Assembly: GCA_011523655.1 (NCBI GenBank) | Contig: WTGH01000017.1 | Coordinates: 1 to 60,197 of the forward strand | DNA: 60,197 nt | DNA from: Rhodospirillaceae bacterium | GTDB lineage: Bacteria; Pseudomonadota; Alphaproteobacteria; Bin65 | Direction of reading: 5' to 3' | Part shown: in pieces, positions 43,513 to 52,896 of the stretch | Layout of the letters: every line of letters begins with the position of its first letter | Numbering within the stretch: position 1 is the first letter of the stretch | Made by a program: the position numbers and the translations under genes | The notes under the pieces: model-generated | Seen by the model: only the letters and a program-made list of their open reading frames with translations | Databases searched by the model: none | Told to the model about the DNA's origin: nothing

Positions 43513-44574
43513 ATGGACGCGAGGTCGACCGCTTTTCTGGAAATCATGATCGGCATCGCCGTTGTCGGCCTGCTGGCCTTCCTGGTGCTGCTGCTGGCCG
43601 GGCGAATCCGCATGGCGACGTCCGCCGGTGCGCGCCAGCTCAACATCCGCTGGCCGCAGATCGTTCTGGCGCTTGTCCTGCTCGTCGCCGTCGCGCTGAT
43701 CGTCGTGTGGCAGTTTCCGCCGCTCGACGGCGACCCGGCGCAGGCGAAGGCCGGCCGGTGGCGCAGCGACCCCGACGCGCTCGCATTCTTCATCGTGATG
43801 CTGGCGGTCGCCGGCGGTGCGGTCCTCATCTTTCTGGCAACACTGGTCATCCGGGCCCATCCGCGTCTGACCGCGCAGCCCGCCGACGGGGAAGAAGCGG
43901 CGGAGGCGACGGCGCCCGCCACCGTCGAAGCGCCGTCGGCGGCGCGGCTGTTCGGCCTGCTGCTGCCGGTCGCGGCGATCCTGCTGCTGTGCTGGATCGC
44001 CCTCAAGCCCGAGCAGCAATACGCGATCGTGCTGTATCTGCTGTATCCGGCGTCGTTCGCGGTCGCCCTGGTCATGCTGTTCGACAAGGCGACCCGGTCG
44101 TGGAGCGCCAAGAATGGCGGCGAATCCTTCCGCGAATGGCTGCTCTGCGACCTGCTGGTCTTTTTCCTGATCCTCGGTTTCCTGAACCTGCTGGAGTCGA
44201 CGGCGGGCGCCAAATACGAGTCGCTGATCTGGGACATGCTGCATCTGGCGGCGTTCTTCCTGGTCTTCTGGCTGCTCGACCGCCGGCTGACGCGGCTCCG
44301 CTTCCTGGCCGCCTACCTCTACCTGACGCTGCTGCCGGTTCTGCTGCTGATCTGGCGTGCGATGCAGGGCATCCCGGCAGCCAAGGATCCGTCCTGGTGG
44401 GACACGATCTGGCCGCTCTTCTCCCTCGGCGTCATCTTCTTCATTCTGGAACTGATCGCAGTGATCGCGTCGCGCGACCGGGACAAGCAGGCCGTGCCGG
44501 CGATCAAGGACGGCCTCTATGTCGTCCTCGTCGGCATCGCGCTGATCGCAGCGGTCCCGGCGGCAGAAGGATAG
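43513..44574 (+). CDS. Multi-spanning membrane protein of unknown function
   Basis: 353 aa with about nine hydrophobic helices (roughly residues 10-28, 47-64, 88-112, 145-163, 168-190, 210-226, 238-256, 262-280, 300-322, 330-350). An acidic, Ala-rich loop lies at 125-140. I recognise no family. It starts divergently from the hydrolase operon, with GGAG before the ATG, and ends 7 bp before the amidase, so co-expression is likely. Confidence 0.6.
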   Translation: MDARSTAFLEIMIGIAVVGLLAFLVLLLAGRIRMATSAGARQLNIRWPQIVLALVLLVAVALIVVWQFPPLDGDPAQAKAGRWRSDPDALAFFIVMLAVAGGAVLIFLATLVIRAHPRLTAQPADGEEAAEATAPATVEAPSAARLFGLLLPVAAILLLCWIALKPEQQYAIVLYLLYPASFAVALVMLFDKATRSWSAKNGGESFREWLLCDLLVFFLILGFLNLLESTAGAKYESLIWDMLHLAAFFLVFWLLDRRLTRLRFLAAYLYLTLLPVLLLIWRAMQGIPAAKDPSWWDTIWPLFSLGVIFFILELIAVIASRDRDKQAVPAIKDGLYVVLVGIALIAAVPAAEG

Positions 44575-44581
44575 GAAGCCC

Positions 44582-45982
44582 ATGACGGACCTGACATGGA
44601 TGCCGATTGCCGACCTGGCGGAGAACATCCGGAAGAAGCGGGTTTCGCCGGTCGAGGCGGTGCAGGCCTGCCTCGACCGGATCGAGCGGCTGAACGACGG
44701 GCTGCGCGCTTTTATCTCGGTCTATCCGGACCTGGCGCTGGCCGACGCCCGCGCCGCCGAGGCTGCGGTCATGGCAGGCGACGATCTCGGCCCGCTGCAC
44801 GGCGTGCCGCTGGCCATCAAGGACCTGTTCGCCGTGCGCGGCATGGCGCGGACCTGCGGCTCGCGCCTGATTGCCGAAGGTCCGGGCACCGCGGACGCCG
44901 AATCCGTCGCCGCCCTGCGCGCGGCGGGCGGCATCGTCGTCGGCCTCGCCAACCTGCACGAATTCGCCTTCGGCCCGACCGGGATCAACCCGCATTTCGG
45001 CACGGCGAAGAATCCGTGGGACCGCAGCAAGGTGTGCGGCGGATCGAGCAGCGGATCGGGCTGCGCCGTGGCGGCCGGACTGGTTCCCGGCGCCATGGGT
45101 ACGGACACCGGCGGTTCCGTGCGCATCCCGGCGGCATTGTGCGGCATCGTGGGCCTGAAGCCGACCCACCTGCGCGTCAGCCAGCAGGGTATCTATCCGC
45201 TCGCCGGCGAATTCGATACCGGCGGACCGATGACCCGCTCGGTCGCCGACACCGCCCTGATGATGCAAGCGCTCGATCCGGGAGACGGGTTTGCCGGGCA
45301 TCGGGCAAGGCCGTCGCTCGAAGGCATCCGGATCGGCGTTGCGGAAACCCTGTTCGACAGCGCCGTCGATCCGGATATCGACCGGCACTGCCGGGCAGCC
45401 ATTGCCGTTCTCGAAGCGCTCGGCGCGGAAACCGAGCGCCTCGACCTGCCATTCGCAGACGATGCGGTGGCGGCCTGGACGACGATCTCCCTCGGCCGGG
45501 TCTACGCCCTGCACGGCGCGCGCGCCGAGGCGGCGGACAGCAAGCTCTCGCCCAGCGTCCGCGAACGCGTTCTCACCGGCCGGGACATATCCTCAGCGGA
45601 TGTCGACAAGGCACTGACGATCCAGCAGGCAGTGCAGGCGCAGGTATCGGACCTCATGCAGCGGTTCGACGCCTTCGTCCTGCCGACGACGCCGATTCCG
45701 GCGGTCGACGCCAACGACGGGCAGGGCATCCTGGACGGCACCCCGGTGGACGGTACGGCGGCGCTCGGGCGGTTGGCCCGCATGGCGTCCTTCACCGGCC
45801 AGCCGGCGGTCTCGGTTCCCAGCGGCCTGACATCCGGCGGATTGCCGGCCGGGCTGCAACTGATCGGCGACTGGAACGCCGACGCGAAACTGCTCGAAAT
45901 CGCGGCCTGCTATGAAGCCGCGGGCGGCTGGGCCGGCCGGCGACCGCCGATGACCGACGCGGAAGAAAAGCGAGCAGGCTAA
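44582..45982 (+). CDS. Amidase signature family enzyme
   Basis: 466 aa. Ser-cisSer-Lys triad K80 ('GVPLAIKDLF'), S155 ('CGGSSSGSGCA') and S179 ('GTDTGGSVRIPA'). Close in style to GatA/AtzF proteins, but no gatB or gatC adjoins, so a catabolic amide hydrolase is favoured. It lies 7 bp after the membrane protein and near the hydantoinase cluster, which suggests breakdown of amide or ureido compounds. Confidence 0.88.
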   Translation: MTDLTWMPIADLAENIRKKRVSPVEAVQACLDRIERLNDGLRAFISVYPDLALADARAAEAAVMAGDDLGPLHGVPLAIKDLFAVRGMARTCGSRLIAEGPGTADAESVAALRAAGGIVVGLANLHEFAFGPTGINPHFGTAKNPWDRSKVCGGSSSGSGCAVAAGLVPGAMGTDTGGSVRIPAALCGIVGLKPTHLRVSQQGIYPLAGEFDTGGPMTRSVADTALMMQALDPGDGFAGHRARPSLEGIRIGVAETLFDSAVDPDIDRHCRAAIAVLEALGAETERLDLPFADDAVAAWTTISLGRVYALHGARAEAADSKLSPSVRERVLTGRDISSADVDKALTIQQAVQAQVSDLMQRFDAFVLPTTPIPAVDANDGQGILDGTPVDGTAALGRLARMASFTGQPAVSVPSGLTSGGLPAGLQLIGDWNADAKLLEIAACYEAAGGWAGRRPPMTDAEEKRAG

Positions 45983-46079
45983 TGCCGATTTGCCTAACCC
46001 TTCCGTCTTCGGCTATTCAGCACGATCCGGCGCGGAAGGCATTGCGGCCGGCCGGCCATGGCAGCAACGGGGGTGAGCG

Positions 46080-46547
46080 ATGAGCGGTTGGGGGTGGTTC
46101 TGGACGCTCGTCGGCTTCCTCGTCTACATCGTCGTCCTGATATTCCTGTTCTTCTACAAGCCGTTCGAAGAGCTGTTCAATTTCATCATCGCGGACACGA
46201 CCTTCGACAACGTCGTGTTCTGGGCGGCGCTGCTCACCGGCATCGTCGGCTTCTGTGGATATCACTGGCGGGCTTACCGGCTGCACATCGTCGAACAGCG
46301 CAGTATGGAAAACATGGTGCTGAGTTCGCTGCGCGGCTCGACCTTCATCGCCATCCTGATCGGCGCCGGCGCGACGCTGCAATCGGTCCAGACCCTGATC
46401 GTCTACCTGGTGCGCGAGCCGGTCGTCCTCGGCCCGGACCTCGGCAAACGGATCGCCGCCGTCCTGGCGCTGATCGTGCTGACCGGCGTGTTCTCGATCA
46501 TCTTCTGGCTGCTGCGGCTGGTCCGCTTCCACACCGAACGCGCCTGA
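46080..46547 (+). CDS. Small membrane protein of unknown function
   Basis: 155 aa with four likely transmembrane helices (roughly 8-27, 45-63, 83-104, 122-146) and charged loops ('HIVEQRSMEN'). The start is an ATG at 46080 with GGGGGTGAGCG upstream. No family recognised. Same strand as amidase and transporter genes. Confidence 0.6.
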   Translation: MSGWGWFWTLVGFLVYIVVLIFLFFYKPFEELFNFIIADTTFDNVVFWAALLTGIVGFCGYHWRAYRLHIVEQRSMENMVLSSLRGSTFIAILIGAGATLQSVQTLIVYLVREPVVLGPDLGKRIAAVLALIVLTGVFSIIFWLLRLVRFHTERA

Positions 46548-46697
46548 CCGGCCGGCGCGGCTTTTCGGTTTGCGGTTTCCCCGTTGACTTGTATGGTGTG
46601 ACAGGTTGCGCCGTTTCGCAGCGCGCCGCACCGCCATGGGGTGGAAAGCGGCGGCGGGGCGGGCCAACCCCGTTTTTCTCTAGGGAGGAATCCAAGA

Positions 46698-47981
46698 ATG
46701 ACCATGCCGAGAAAACCGACATTGCACGAGATGAAGACCGGCCTGTCGCGTCGCCGTTTCGTGCTGACAACCGCAGGCGCCGCCGCGGCCGGAACCATGA
46801 CCGGTGCGCCGGCCATCGTCTATGGCGCCGAATCGGTCCGGACCATCGGCCTCGGCGTCAGCATCATCAACGAGATCCAGAGCCGGGCGTCGAAGGACAC
46901 CGGCGACAAGATCCGCGGCCAGGCGCTCGGCTACGGCGCCATGGTCGGCAAGATGCTGAACCAGAACGACCAGTACGAGGTCGCCGAAGGCTACTTCAAC
47001 GACATGGATCTGATGATCCCGGCGAAAGTCTGGCAGCCGATCGACACCAAGCGCATCAAGAACTGGGACAAGGTCTCGAACCTGACCAAGACCGGCCGCC
47101 TGACACCGGGCTCGAGCCTGGGACAGGGCGATGCGCCGTTCCGCCATCTCTGGCTGAACGCGGACGGCAGCCGGGCCAAGGGGCCGTCGCGCTACATCTC
47201 CATGCTGCCGGGTTGGCACAACGCCGATTCGATCGGCTACAACCCGGAGGAGACCGGCCGCAAGATCGAAAGCTGGGCCGAGCTGTTCCACGCCGACTTC
47301 AGGGGCAAGGTCGCGCTGGTGAACGCGCCGCAGATCGGCACCATGGACGCCGCCATGGCCGTCGAGGCCATGGGCCTGATGAAGTTCGGCAACAAGGGCG
47401 ACATGACCCGGGCCGAGATCGACCAGCTGGTTAACTTCCTGATCAAGAAGAAGAAGGAGGGCCACTTCCGCGCCTTCTGGGAAACCTTCGGCCAGTCGGT
47501 CAACCTGATGGTGAGCGGCGAAGTCGCGATCCAGAGCATGTGGTCGCCGGCGGTTACTGCCGTGAAGGCCGAGGGCGTGCCCTGCATCTACGCGGCGCCG
47601 AAGGAAGGCATGCGCGGCTGGCACGGCGGCTGCGCCATCTCCGCCAAGGTCACCGGCAAGAAGCTTGACGCCGCCTACGAGTATCTCAACTGGTGGCTGG
47701 ACGGCTGGGGTGGCGCATTCGTCGCCCGCCAGGGCTACTACATGTCGGTGTGGAGCAACGTGAAGGACCATCTCTCGCAGGAGGAATGGGACTTCTGGTA
47801 CCTCGGCAAGCCCGCCGCCAAGGAGTTGAACGATCCGTTCGGCACGCCGATCGTCAAGAAGGGCGAGATCCGCGACGGCGGTTCCTACGAGGCGCGCTTC
47901 AAGAACATCGCGGTCTGGAACTCGCTCATGAAGGAGAACGACTACCTCGTGAAGCGCTGGACCGAGTTCCTGAGCGCCTGA
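46698..47981 (+). CDS. PotD-type ABC transporter substrate-binding protein (Tat-exported)
   Basis: 427 aa. A Tat signal 'LSRRRFVLTTAGAAAAG' at residues 16-32, then a PotD/PotF-like periplasmic binding protein ('WHNADSIGYNPEETGRKIES', 'WAELFHADFRGKVALVNAPQ', 'YEYLNWWLDGWGGAFVARQG'). GGGAGGAA precedes the ATG. It feeds the two permeases downstream. The ligand could be a polyamine or another small cation, not settled by sequence. Confidence 0.88.
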   Translation: MTMPRKPTLHEMKTGLSRRRFVLTTAGAAAAGTMTGAPAIVYGAESVRTIGLGVSIINEIQSRASKDTGDKIRGQALGYGAMVGKMLNQNDQYEVAEGYFNDMDLMIPAKVWQPIDTKRIKNWDKVSNLTKTGRLTPGSSLGQGDAPFRHLWLNADGSRAKGPSRYISMLPGWHNADSIGYNPEETGRKIESWAELFHADFRGKVALVNAPQIGTMDAAMAVEAMGLMKFGNKGDMTRAEIDQLVNFLIKKKKEGHFRAFWETFGQSVNLMVSGEVAIQSMWSPAVTAVKAEGVPCIYAAPKEGMRGWHGGCAISAKVTGKKLDAAYEYLNWWLDGWGGAFVARQGYYMSVWSNVKDHLSQEEWDFWYLGKPAAKELNDPFGTPIVKKGEIRDGGSYEARFKNIAVWNSLMKENDYLVKRWTEFLSA

Positions 47982-48021
47982 CGGGCTTAAGCACACCGGC
48001 CTTCAGGGCCGAAGCGGCAAG

Positions 48022-48050
48022 GCAGGGGCGGGGCCGGTTCCCGCCCCTGC
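48022..48050 (+). promoter_or_regulatory. Strong hairpin after the binding-protein gene
   Basis: A perfect 11-bp stem (GCAGGGGCGGG with CCCGCCCCTGC) and a 7-nt loop, 40 bp after the stop. No T-run follows, so it more likely sets 3' mRNA stability or partial read-through, which explains higher binding-protein than permease expression. Confidence 0.6.
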
Positions 48051-48116
48051 AGCGCCGCCCCGATCCTTCCCCTTTCGTCCGCCCGGCCGCCCCGGCGGGC
48101 GTCGCCTGACGTCGCC

Positions 48117-49112
48117 ATGCTTCAGACCGCGCCAGCGCATGCAAAACGGCATCACCGCGGCCTGATCGGCGACCAGCCGGCGCCGCCGGCGATGGACATC
48201 GTCCGCGTCAAGAAGACCAAGCGCGACCAGATGATCCATCCGGGCTGGCTGGTCGCGCCGGCAAGCCTCTGGCTGATCGTCTTTCTCGTGGTGCCGCTGA
48301 TCGGCATCGTGGTGTTCAGCTTCTGGACGCCGGTCAGGGGCGGCATGACGCCGGACTTCACGCTCATAAATTTCGGCAACTTCTTCCGGCAGGAAGGATT
48401 CTTCGACCCCGAACACCGCAATTTCCTGAAGCTCAGCATTTTCATCACGACCCTGTGGACGACCTTCCGCTTCACCTTCACCGTGATGGTCGTCTGCCTG
48501 ATCATCGGCTACCCGATCGCCTTTTTCCTGGCGATGCAGGTCAAGAATTTCAAATGGCAGCTTGCGCTGTTCCTGGTCGCGATGGTGCCGTTCTGGACCA
48601 GCTACCTGATCCGCGCGGTGGCCTGGCTGCCGATGCTCGGCCGGCGCGGCCTGTTCAACAAGATGCTGATGAATCTGGGCATCATCGACAAACCCAGTTC
48701 CTTCTTCCTGTATTCCGAGTTCGGCTACACCATGGCGCTGGCGCAGCTCTATGTCGTGCTGTGCGTCGGACCGATCTTCTTTTCGCTGGCCAAGATCGAC
48801 AAGGACATCCTGGAAGCGGCCCGGGACATGGGGGCGAGCAGCTACCAGGTCTTCCGCGAGATCATCCTGCCGCTGTCCCTGCCCGGCGTCGCCATCGGCC
48901 TGATCTTCCTGTTCGTCATGCTGATGGGCGAATTCGCGACCGCCGTCGTCGTCTATGGCGGCAAGACATCGACCACCGGCACGGTGATCCTGAACTATTA
49001 CGGAACCGCCAACTATCCGTTCGCGGCCGTGAACGCGATCATGCTGATGATCGCGATGATGATCGGCGTGTTCTTCATCCTGCGCGTCGTCGACATCCGC
49101 AAGGAGCTGTAG
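48117..49112 (+). CDS. ABC transporter permease (PotB type)
   Basis: 331 aa with six membrane helices after a 45-residue N-terminal tail. EAA loop 'EAARDMGASSYQVFREIILP'. Pairs with the next gene, which starts 3 bp after its stop. The start is tentative: no good ribosome site before 48117. Confidence 0.9.
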   Translation: MLQTAPAHAKRHHRGLIGDQPAPPAMDIVRVKKTKRDQMIHPGWLVAPASLWLIVFLVVPLIGIVVFSFWTPVRGGMTPDFTLINFGNFFRQEGFFDPEHRNFLKLSIFITTLWTTFRFTFTVMVVCLIIGYPIAFFLAMQVKNFKWQLALFLVAMVPFWTSYLIRAVAWLPMLGRRGLFNKMLMNLGIIDKPSSFFLYSEFGYTMALAQLYVVLCVGPIFFSLAKIDKDILEAARDMGASSYQVFREIILPLSLPGVAIGLIFLFVMLMGEFATAVVVYGGKTSTTGTVILNYYGTANYPFAAVNAIMLMIAMMIGVFFILRVVDIRKEL

Positions 49113-49115
49113 GCG

Positions 49116-49943
49116 ATGGTGCGCTGGACCAGGCGGAGGACGAAGGCGCTGGCCGTGAAGACCGGCTTCAGCGTCTACTACATCCTGTTCATCATCTTCA
49201 TTTTCGGGCCGATGATCGCGATGTTCGCCCTGTCCTTCCAGGGCCGGCGCGGCGGCACCAGCTTTCCCATGCGCGGTTTCAGCACATACTGGTGGGAAAA
49301 GCTGCTGGAGCCGTCCTCGATCGGCGACCTGCAGGGCGCGCTCGCGCGGTCGATCATCCTGGCGCTCGTCGTGATGGTCATCACGGCGCTGTTCTCGACC
49401 ATGCTGGCGATGGCGTTCCGGCGCAAGTTCCGGGGCTCCAACCTGCTGTTCTACACGATCATGCTTGGCCTGATGGTGCCGGGCGTGCTGCTCAGCCTGG
49501 GCCTCGCCACCCTGTTGCAGCAGATCGGCATTCCGCCGGCCTGGTGGTCGTCGGGCCTCGGCGTCCATGTCGTCTGGACCCTGCCGTTCGGCTTTCTCGT
49601 GATGATGGCGGTGTTCAACCGGTTCGACAGCAGCCTGGAGGAGGCCGCCCGGGATATGGGCGCCAGCGAATGGACGGTGTTCCGCGAGATCACCCTGCCG
49701 CTCATCCTGCCCGGCATCGTCGCCGCCGGCCTGTTCGGCTTTACCCTGTCCTACGACGAGTTCGCCCGGACGACCCTGCTGTCGGGCGAGTACAATACCC
49801 TGCCGCTGGACATCAACGCCTCGATGACCCAGCGCATCCGGCCGACCCTGTTCGCGCTCGGCACCGCCTCCACCATCTTCTCCTTCTGCCTGATCGGGCT
49901 GTTTATCGTGGTCTACACCATCCTGTACCGGCGGGCGCGGTAA
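49116..49943 (+). CDS. ABC transporter permease (PotC type)
   Basis: 275 aa with six helices. EAA loop 'EAARDMGASEWTVFREITLP'. Immediately after the PotB-type permease. No ATP-binding gene (potA) follows in the window, so the ATPase must be supplied from elsewhere. Confidence 0.9.
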   Translation: MVRWTRRRTKALAVKTGFSVYYILFIIFIFGPMIAMFALSFQGRRGGTSFPMRGFSTYWWEKLLEPSSIGDLQGALARSIILALVVMVITALFSTMLAMAFRRKFRGSNLLFYTIMLGLMVPGVLLSLGLATLLQQIGIPPAWWSSGLGVHVVWTLPFGFLVMMAVFNRFDSSLEEAARDMGASEWTVFREITLPLILPGIVAAGLFGFTLSYDEFARTTLLSGEYNTLPLDINASMTQRIRPTLFALGTASTIFSFCLIGLFIVVYTILYRRAR

Positions 49944-49981
49944 GAGCCGGACACGCCGGGCCGGAACGATTGCCGGCGCCG

Positions 49982-51133
49982 CTACAGCGATCGCCCGATG
50001 ATGTATTTCATGATTTCGTTGGTGCCGGCGTAGATCCGGTGCACGCGGGCGTCCGCCCAGGCCCGGGCGATCGGCGTATCCCACATGTAGCCGTGCCCGC
50101 CATGAAGTTGCAGGCATTCGTCGAGCACCCGGTCGGCAAGCTCCGTGGACGCGAGTTTCGCCATCGCTGCGAGTTCGGCGCCCAGTTCGTCCTCGGCCAG
50201 CAACCGGATCAACCGGTCGACGAAGGGGCGCATGGCCGTGCAGGCCGTCGCCAGTTCGGCGAGCTTGAACTGGGTGTTCTGAAAATCGAAGACCCGCTGG
50301 CCGAAGGCGGTTCGATCCTTGGTGTAGGCGACGGTCTGTTCGAGCGCGACCTCGGCGATCGCCATGGACCGGACGGCGGTGACCATCCGTTCGCGGGCCA
50401 GGCCGTGCATCAGCTGGCTCCAGCCCTGCTCCGAATCGCCGAGCAGCGCCGATCCCGGCAACCGTACGTCGTCGAAGAAAAGTTCGGCGGTGTCCTGCGC
50501 CTTGTTGCCGATCTTCTTCAGATTCCGGCCGCGGGTAACGCCGTCCGAATCGAGCGGTACGAGGAACAGGGATACCCCCTTCGCGCCGCGGTCCGGATGG
50601 CGGTTCGCCGCCAGGAGAATGTAATCGGCGATGTGGCCGTTGGTAATGAAGATCTTGGAGCCGTTCACCAGAAAGCCGTTGCCCGCCTCCGTTGCGCGGG
50701 TCCGCAGCGCGGCGAGGTCGCTGCCCCCGCCGGGCTCGGTCAGGCCGATGCAGAAGATCGATTCTCCCGCCGCCATCGCCGGCAGGATTCTGCGCTTCTG
50801 CTCCTCTGTGCCGTGGGCGGCGATCATCGGCGCGATGATGTGCCCGTGCATGTCCCAGGCCGGCGCCGCGAGGCCGTACCGGCCCAGTTCCTCTATGACG
50901 ATAGCGTCCCAGAGGAAGTCGCCGCCGGAGCCGCCATATTCCTCGGGGATGCCGGTGCCGAGCAGGCCCATCTCGCCGGCCCGCAGCCAGATATCCCGCG
51001 GCGTATATCCGGCTTCCTCCCAGTCCGCGTAATGCGGGACGACCTCGGCTTCCAGAAACGACTGCACGGAAGCGCGGAACATCTCGTGGTCCGGCGAAAA
51101 GAGCGTGCGGGGCAGGTCGGTCGGCATGGTCAT
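49982..51133 (-). CDS. Acyl-CoA dehydrogenase
   Basis: About 383 aa. 'IGLTEPGGGSDLAALRTRAT', 'GSKIFITNGHIADYILLAA', 'RTAFGQRVFDFQNTQFKLAE' and the C-terminal 'LHGGHGYMWDTPIARAWADA' with 'YAGTNEIMKYIIGRSL'. The start is 51133 or 51127 ('MTMPTDL' or 'MPTDL'). Distinct from the enzyme at 28074. Convergent with the transporter operon and not in an operon; substrate unknown. Confidence 0.9.
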   Translation of the reverse strand: MTMPTDLPRTLFSPDHEMFRASVQSFLEAEVVPHYADWEEAGYTPRDIWLRAGEMGLLGTGIPEEYGGSGGDFLWDAIVIEELGRYGLAAPAWDMHGHIIAPMIAAHGTEEQKRRILPAMAAGESIFCIGLTEPGGGSDLAALRTRATEAGNGFLVNGSKIFITNGHIADYILLAANRHPDRGAKGVSLFLVPLDSDGVTRGRNLKKIGNKAQDTAELFFDDVRLPGSALLGDSEQGWSQLMHGLARERMVTAVRSMAIAEVALEQTVAYTKDRTAFGQRVFDFQNTQFKLAELATACTAMRPFVDRLIRLLAEDELGAELAAMAKLASTELADRVLDECLQLHGGHGYMWDTPIARAWADARVHRIYAGTNEIMKYIIGRSL

Positions 51134-51370
51134 GGTTCGTCTCGGAAAACTTCGAAGAGGATTTGGCGGCGCGTGGATTACGAAACCCGCCTTTGCAAAA
51201 ATCGGGCTGCCGGCGATCCGGCCCGGTGCCGCACCCGCCGGCCCGGACGCCTTCAACCCTTCATACCACGAAACCTCCCGGACCACCCGGCGCACCGCCT
51301 CCGGGCTGTCGCTTGATTGCATTGCTGGCACCCCGTATATCCTGGGATGCACGACGCGGAGCGAAGGGCC

Positions 51371-51616
51371 ATGGCAAGCATCACGATCCGAAGACTCGAC
51401 GACGACGTGAAGACCCGTCTGCGCATCCGGGCGGCCGGGAACGGCCGGTCCATGGAAGAGGAGGCGCGGGTGATCCTGCGCGAAGCGGTGAACGACAAGA
51501 AAGAGCGCCCCAAGGACCTGGCTGAATTCACCCGGGAATGCTTCGCGTCCCTCGGCGGTGTAGACCTCGAACTGCCACCGCGCGGGCCGATGCGCGATCC
51601 GCCGGACTTCAGGTGA
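51371..51616 (+). CDS. FitA/VapB-type ribbon-helix-helix antitoxin
   Basis: 81 aa. 'MASITIRRLDDDVKTRLRIR' then 'AAGNGRSMEEEARVILREAV', the FitA-like RHH motif. The C-terminus 'LGGVDLELPPRG' is typical of the toxin-binding tail. It should be followed by a PIN toxin; only a broken start remains (see 51627). Confidence 0.85.
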   Translation: MASITIRRLDDDVKTRLRIRAAGNGRSMEEEARVILREAVNDKKERPKDLAEFTRECFASLGGVDLELPPRGPMRDPPDFR

Positions 51617-51626
51617 GCCGGATCGG

Positions 51627-51695
51627 ATGTTCGTGCTCGACACGCATATCGTAGGAAGTGCTCTGAAAGTCCATCAATCTTTGCTATATCAATAA
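51627..51695 (+). pseudogene. Truncated FitB/VapC PIN toxin
   Basis: Starts 'MFVLDTHIVGSALK', the standard N-terminus of a FitB/VapC PIN toxin with the first catalytic Asp, then breaks off and ends at a TAA after 22 codons. Spacing (10 bp after the antitoxin) is that of a normal pair. The break near 51660 marks a junction with foreign DNA. Confidence 0.7.
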
Positions 51696-52183
51696 CTTGT
51701 CAGTTTTTCCCGCTGGACCAGTTCCAGCCCCGTAAGCACCCAGAGAGCGATCCGCATCCGAAGCTGCGCGCCGCGGGCCGGACGCATGCGCCCGCACGTC
51801 TCGATGCCGAAGGCGGTCCCCCGCCGCCTGCCGGGACACCGATGGAGGGTATCGGGGCGTCGGATTCGGCGGCATCGCGATGACCGCGACGGATCGCCCC
51901 GGGGCCCCCACGGGCTCACGCGCGACATTTGGGCAGGGCGACCGTCGGGCGGTCCGTGGCGGCGCCGTCGCGCCATAGCGTGGGCATTGGCCCGACCGGC
52001 GCGGTGTTGCCGGATTCTCCCTAACCGTGCGCTTTGAATACCCCGCCGGCACCGCCTACCTTCGGTCCCGCTGGCCCGCGTTGCGGCCGGCAGGAGCTGC
52101 GCCTCCTGGGATGACCTCAAGCGGCCGGCACCGGGCCGGCGGCGGGGAAGGTCCGGCACATCCGGTAATCGAACGGGGGCGGC
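51696..52183. other. Unassigned DNA past the toxin break
   Basis: No gene recognised. GC-rich open frames exist but have no family features. Its last 60-70 bp (52112-52183) resemble the sequence before the relaxase remnant near 59 kb. Confidence 0.45.
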
Positions 52184-52185
52184 AT
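52152..52185 (+). repeat. Direct repeat, left copy
   Basis: TCCGGCACATCCGG then TAATCGAACGGGGGCGGCAT; 33 of 34 bases match 59045-59078. Similarity, less exact, continues for some 40 bp upstream in both places. It ends at the ATG of the AlpA-like gene. Confidence 0.75.
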
Positions 52186-52402
52186 GGGCAACGACGACAG
52201 CGGCTTCTTCGACACAAGGCGCGCGGCGGCCTATCTCGGTCTCTCGCCCCGCACGCTGGACGGCTACCGCGTGAGTGGCGACGGGCCCGCCTTCCACCGC
52301 TTCGGGAACCGCGTGCGCTACCGTCGGTCGGATCTGGACTCGTGGGCGGCGAAGCGCCGGGCCACCACGACCGCGGAGGCCGACCGACTCGCATCGGCAT
52401 GA
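52184..52402 (+). CDS. AlpA/MerR-like helix-turn-helix (excisionase-type) protein
   Basis: 72 aa. 'FFDTRRAAAYLGLSPRTLDG' and 'YRVSGDGPAFHRFGNRVRYR' are typical of the winged HTH_17/AlpA family found beside integrases and plasmid transfer genes. Its ATG is at the edge of the repeated sequence. It may control excision or transfer genes that are now lost. Confidence 0.75.
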   Translation: MGNDDSGFFDTRRAAAYLGLSPRTLDGYRVSGDGPAFHRFGNRVRYRRSDLDSWAAKRRATTTAEADRLASA

Positions 52403-52896
52403 GCGTGAGTGTCAGCCGTTGCACCAGAACCTGGTGCGAAGGCCGTCGCGCGCATTCATGGCCTGCGCCACTGCTTGGCGATCCCGTTCGCGGCTACGCA
52501 AAGCAGACGACCATCAGCATGGCGGCCAATAGCTGGACTGGTCCTTACTGTAGTACCGCGAGCGATCGGCGCCTCTCCGTTTCCGGCGTACTCAAGCTAT
52601 GCAGGACACTGTCGGCGATCGACAATCTGCGAGGGGACGCAATGAGACCCCGGCGGCAGCTTGGTACAATCATACCTGAATCATGATCGCTGTCAGGGTC
52701 TTCCAAGAATGCAAGTCGGCACACAGCATGAACTGGGCTCCCGATGCGCGAAAGCCCAACGAAAACGGAGTCTCGGTGACGTTCGACTTATGATAATGGT
52801 AACAGTCGAGGAAGGACGAGAATGGGGCCTACGGTCGATGGCGCACTCTCTCCTGCGCACGTGCCGACGCCTTCCAATCGGGGACACTAACGCACG
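52403..52896. other. Possible integrase remnant and AT-richer lead-in
   Basis: A stretch around 52435-52500 reads 'AKAVARIHGLRHCLAIPFAA', like box II of tyrosine recombinases ('HGLRH'), but no intact gene surrounds it. The rest up to the FRG gene shows no gene. Confidence 0.35.

Noticed and set aside
48455..51316. 953-codon open frame across permease genes and the acyl-CoA dehydrogenase
   Set aside because: It spans several true genes in other frames and has no recognisable family segments.
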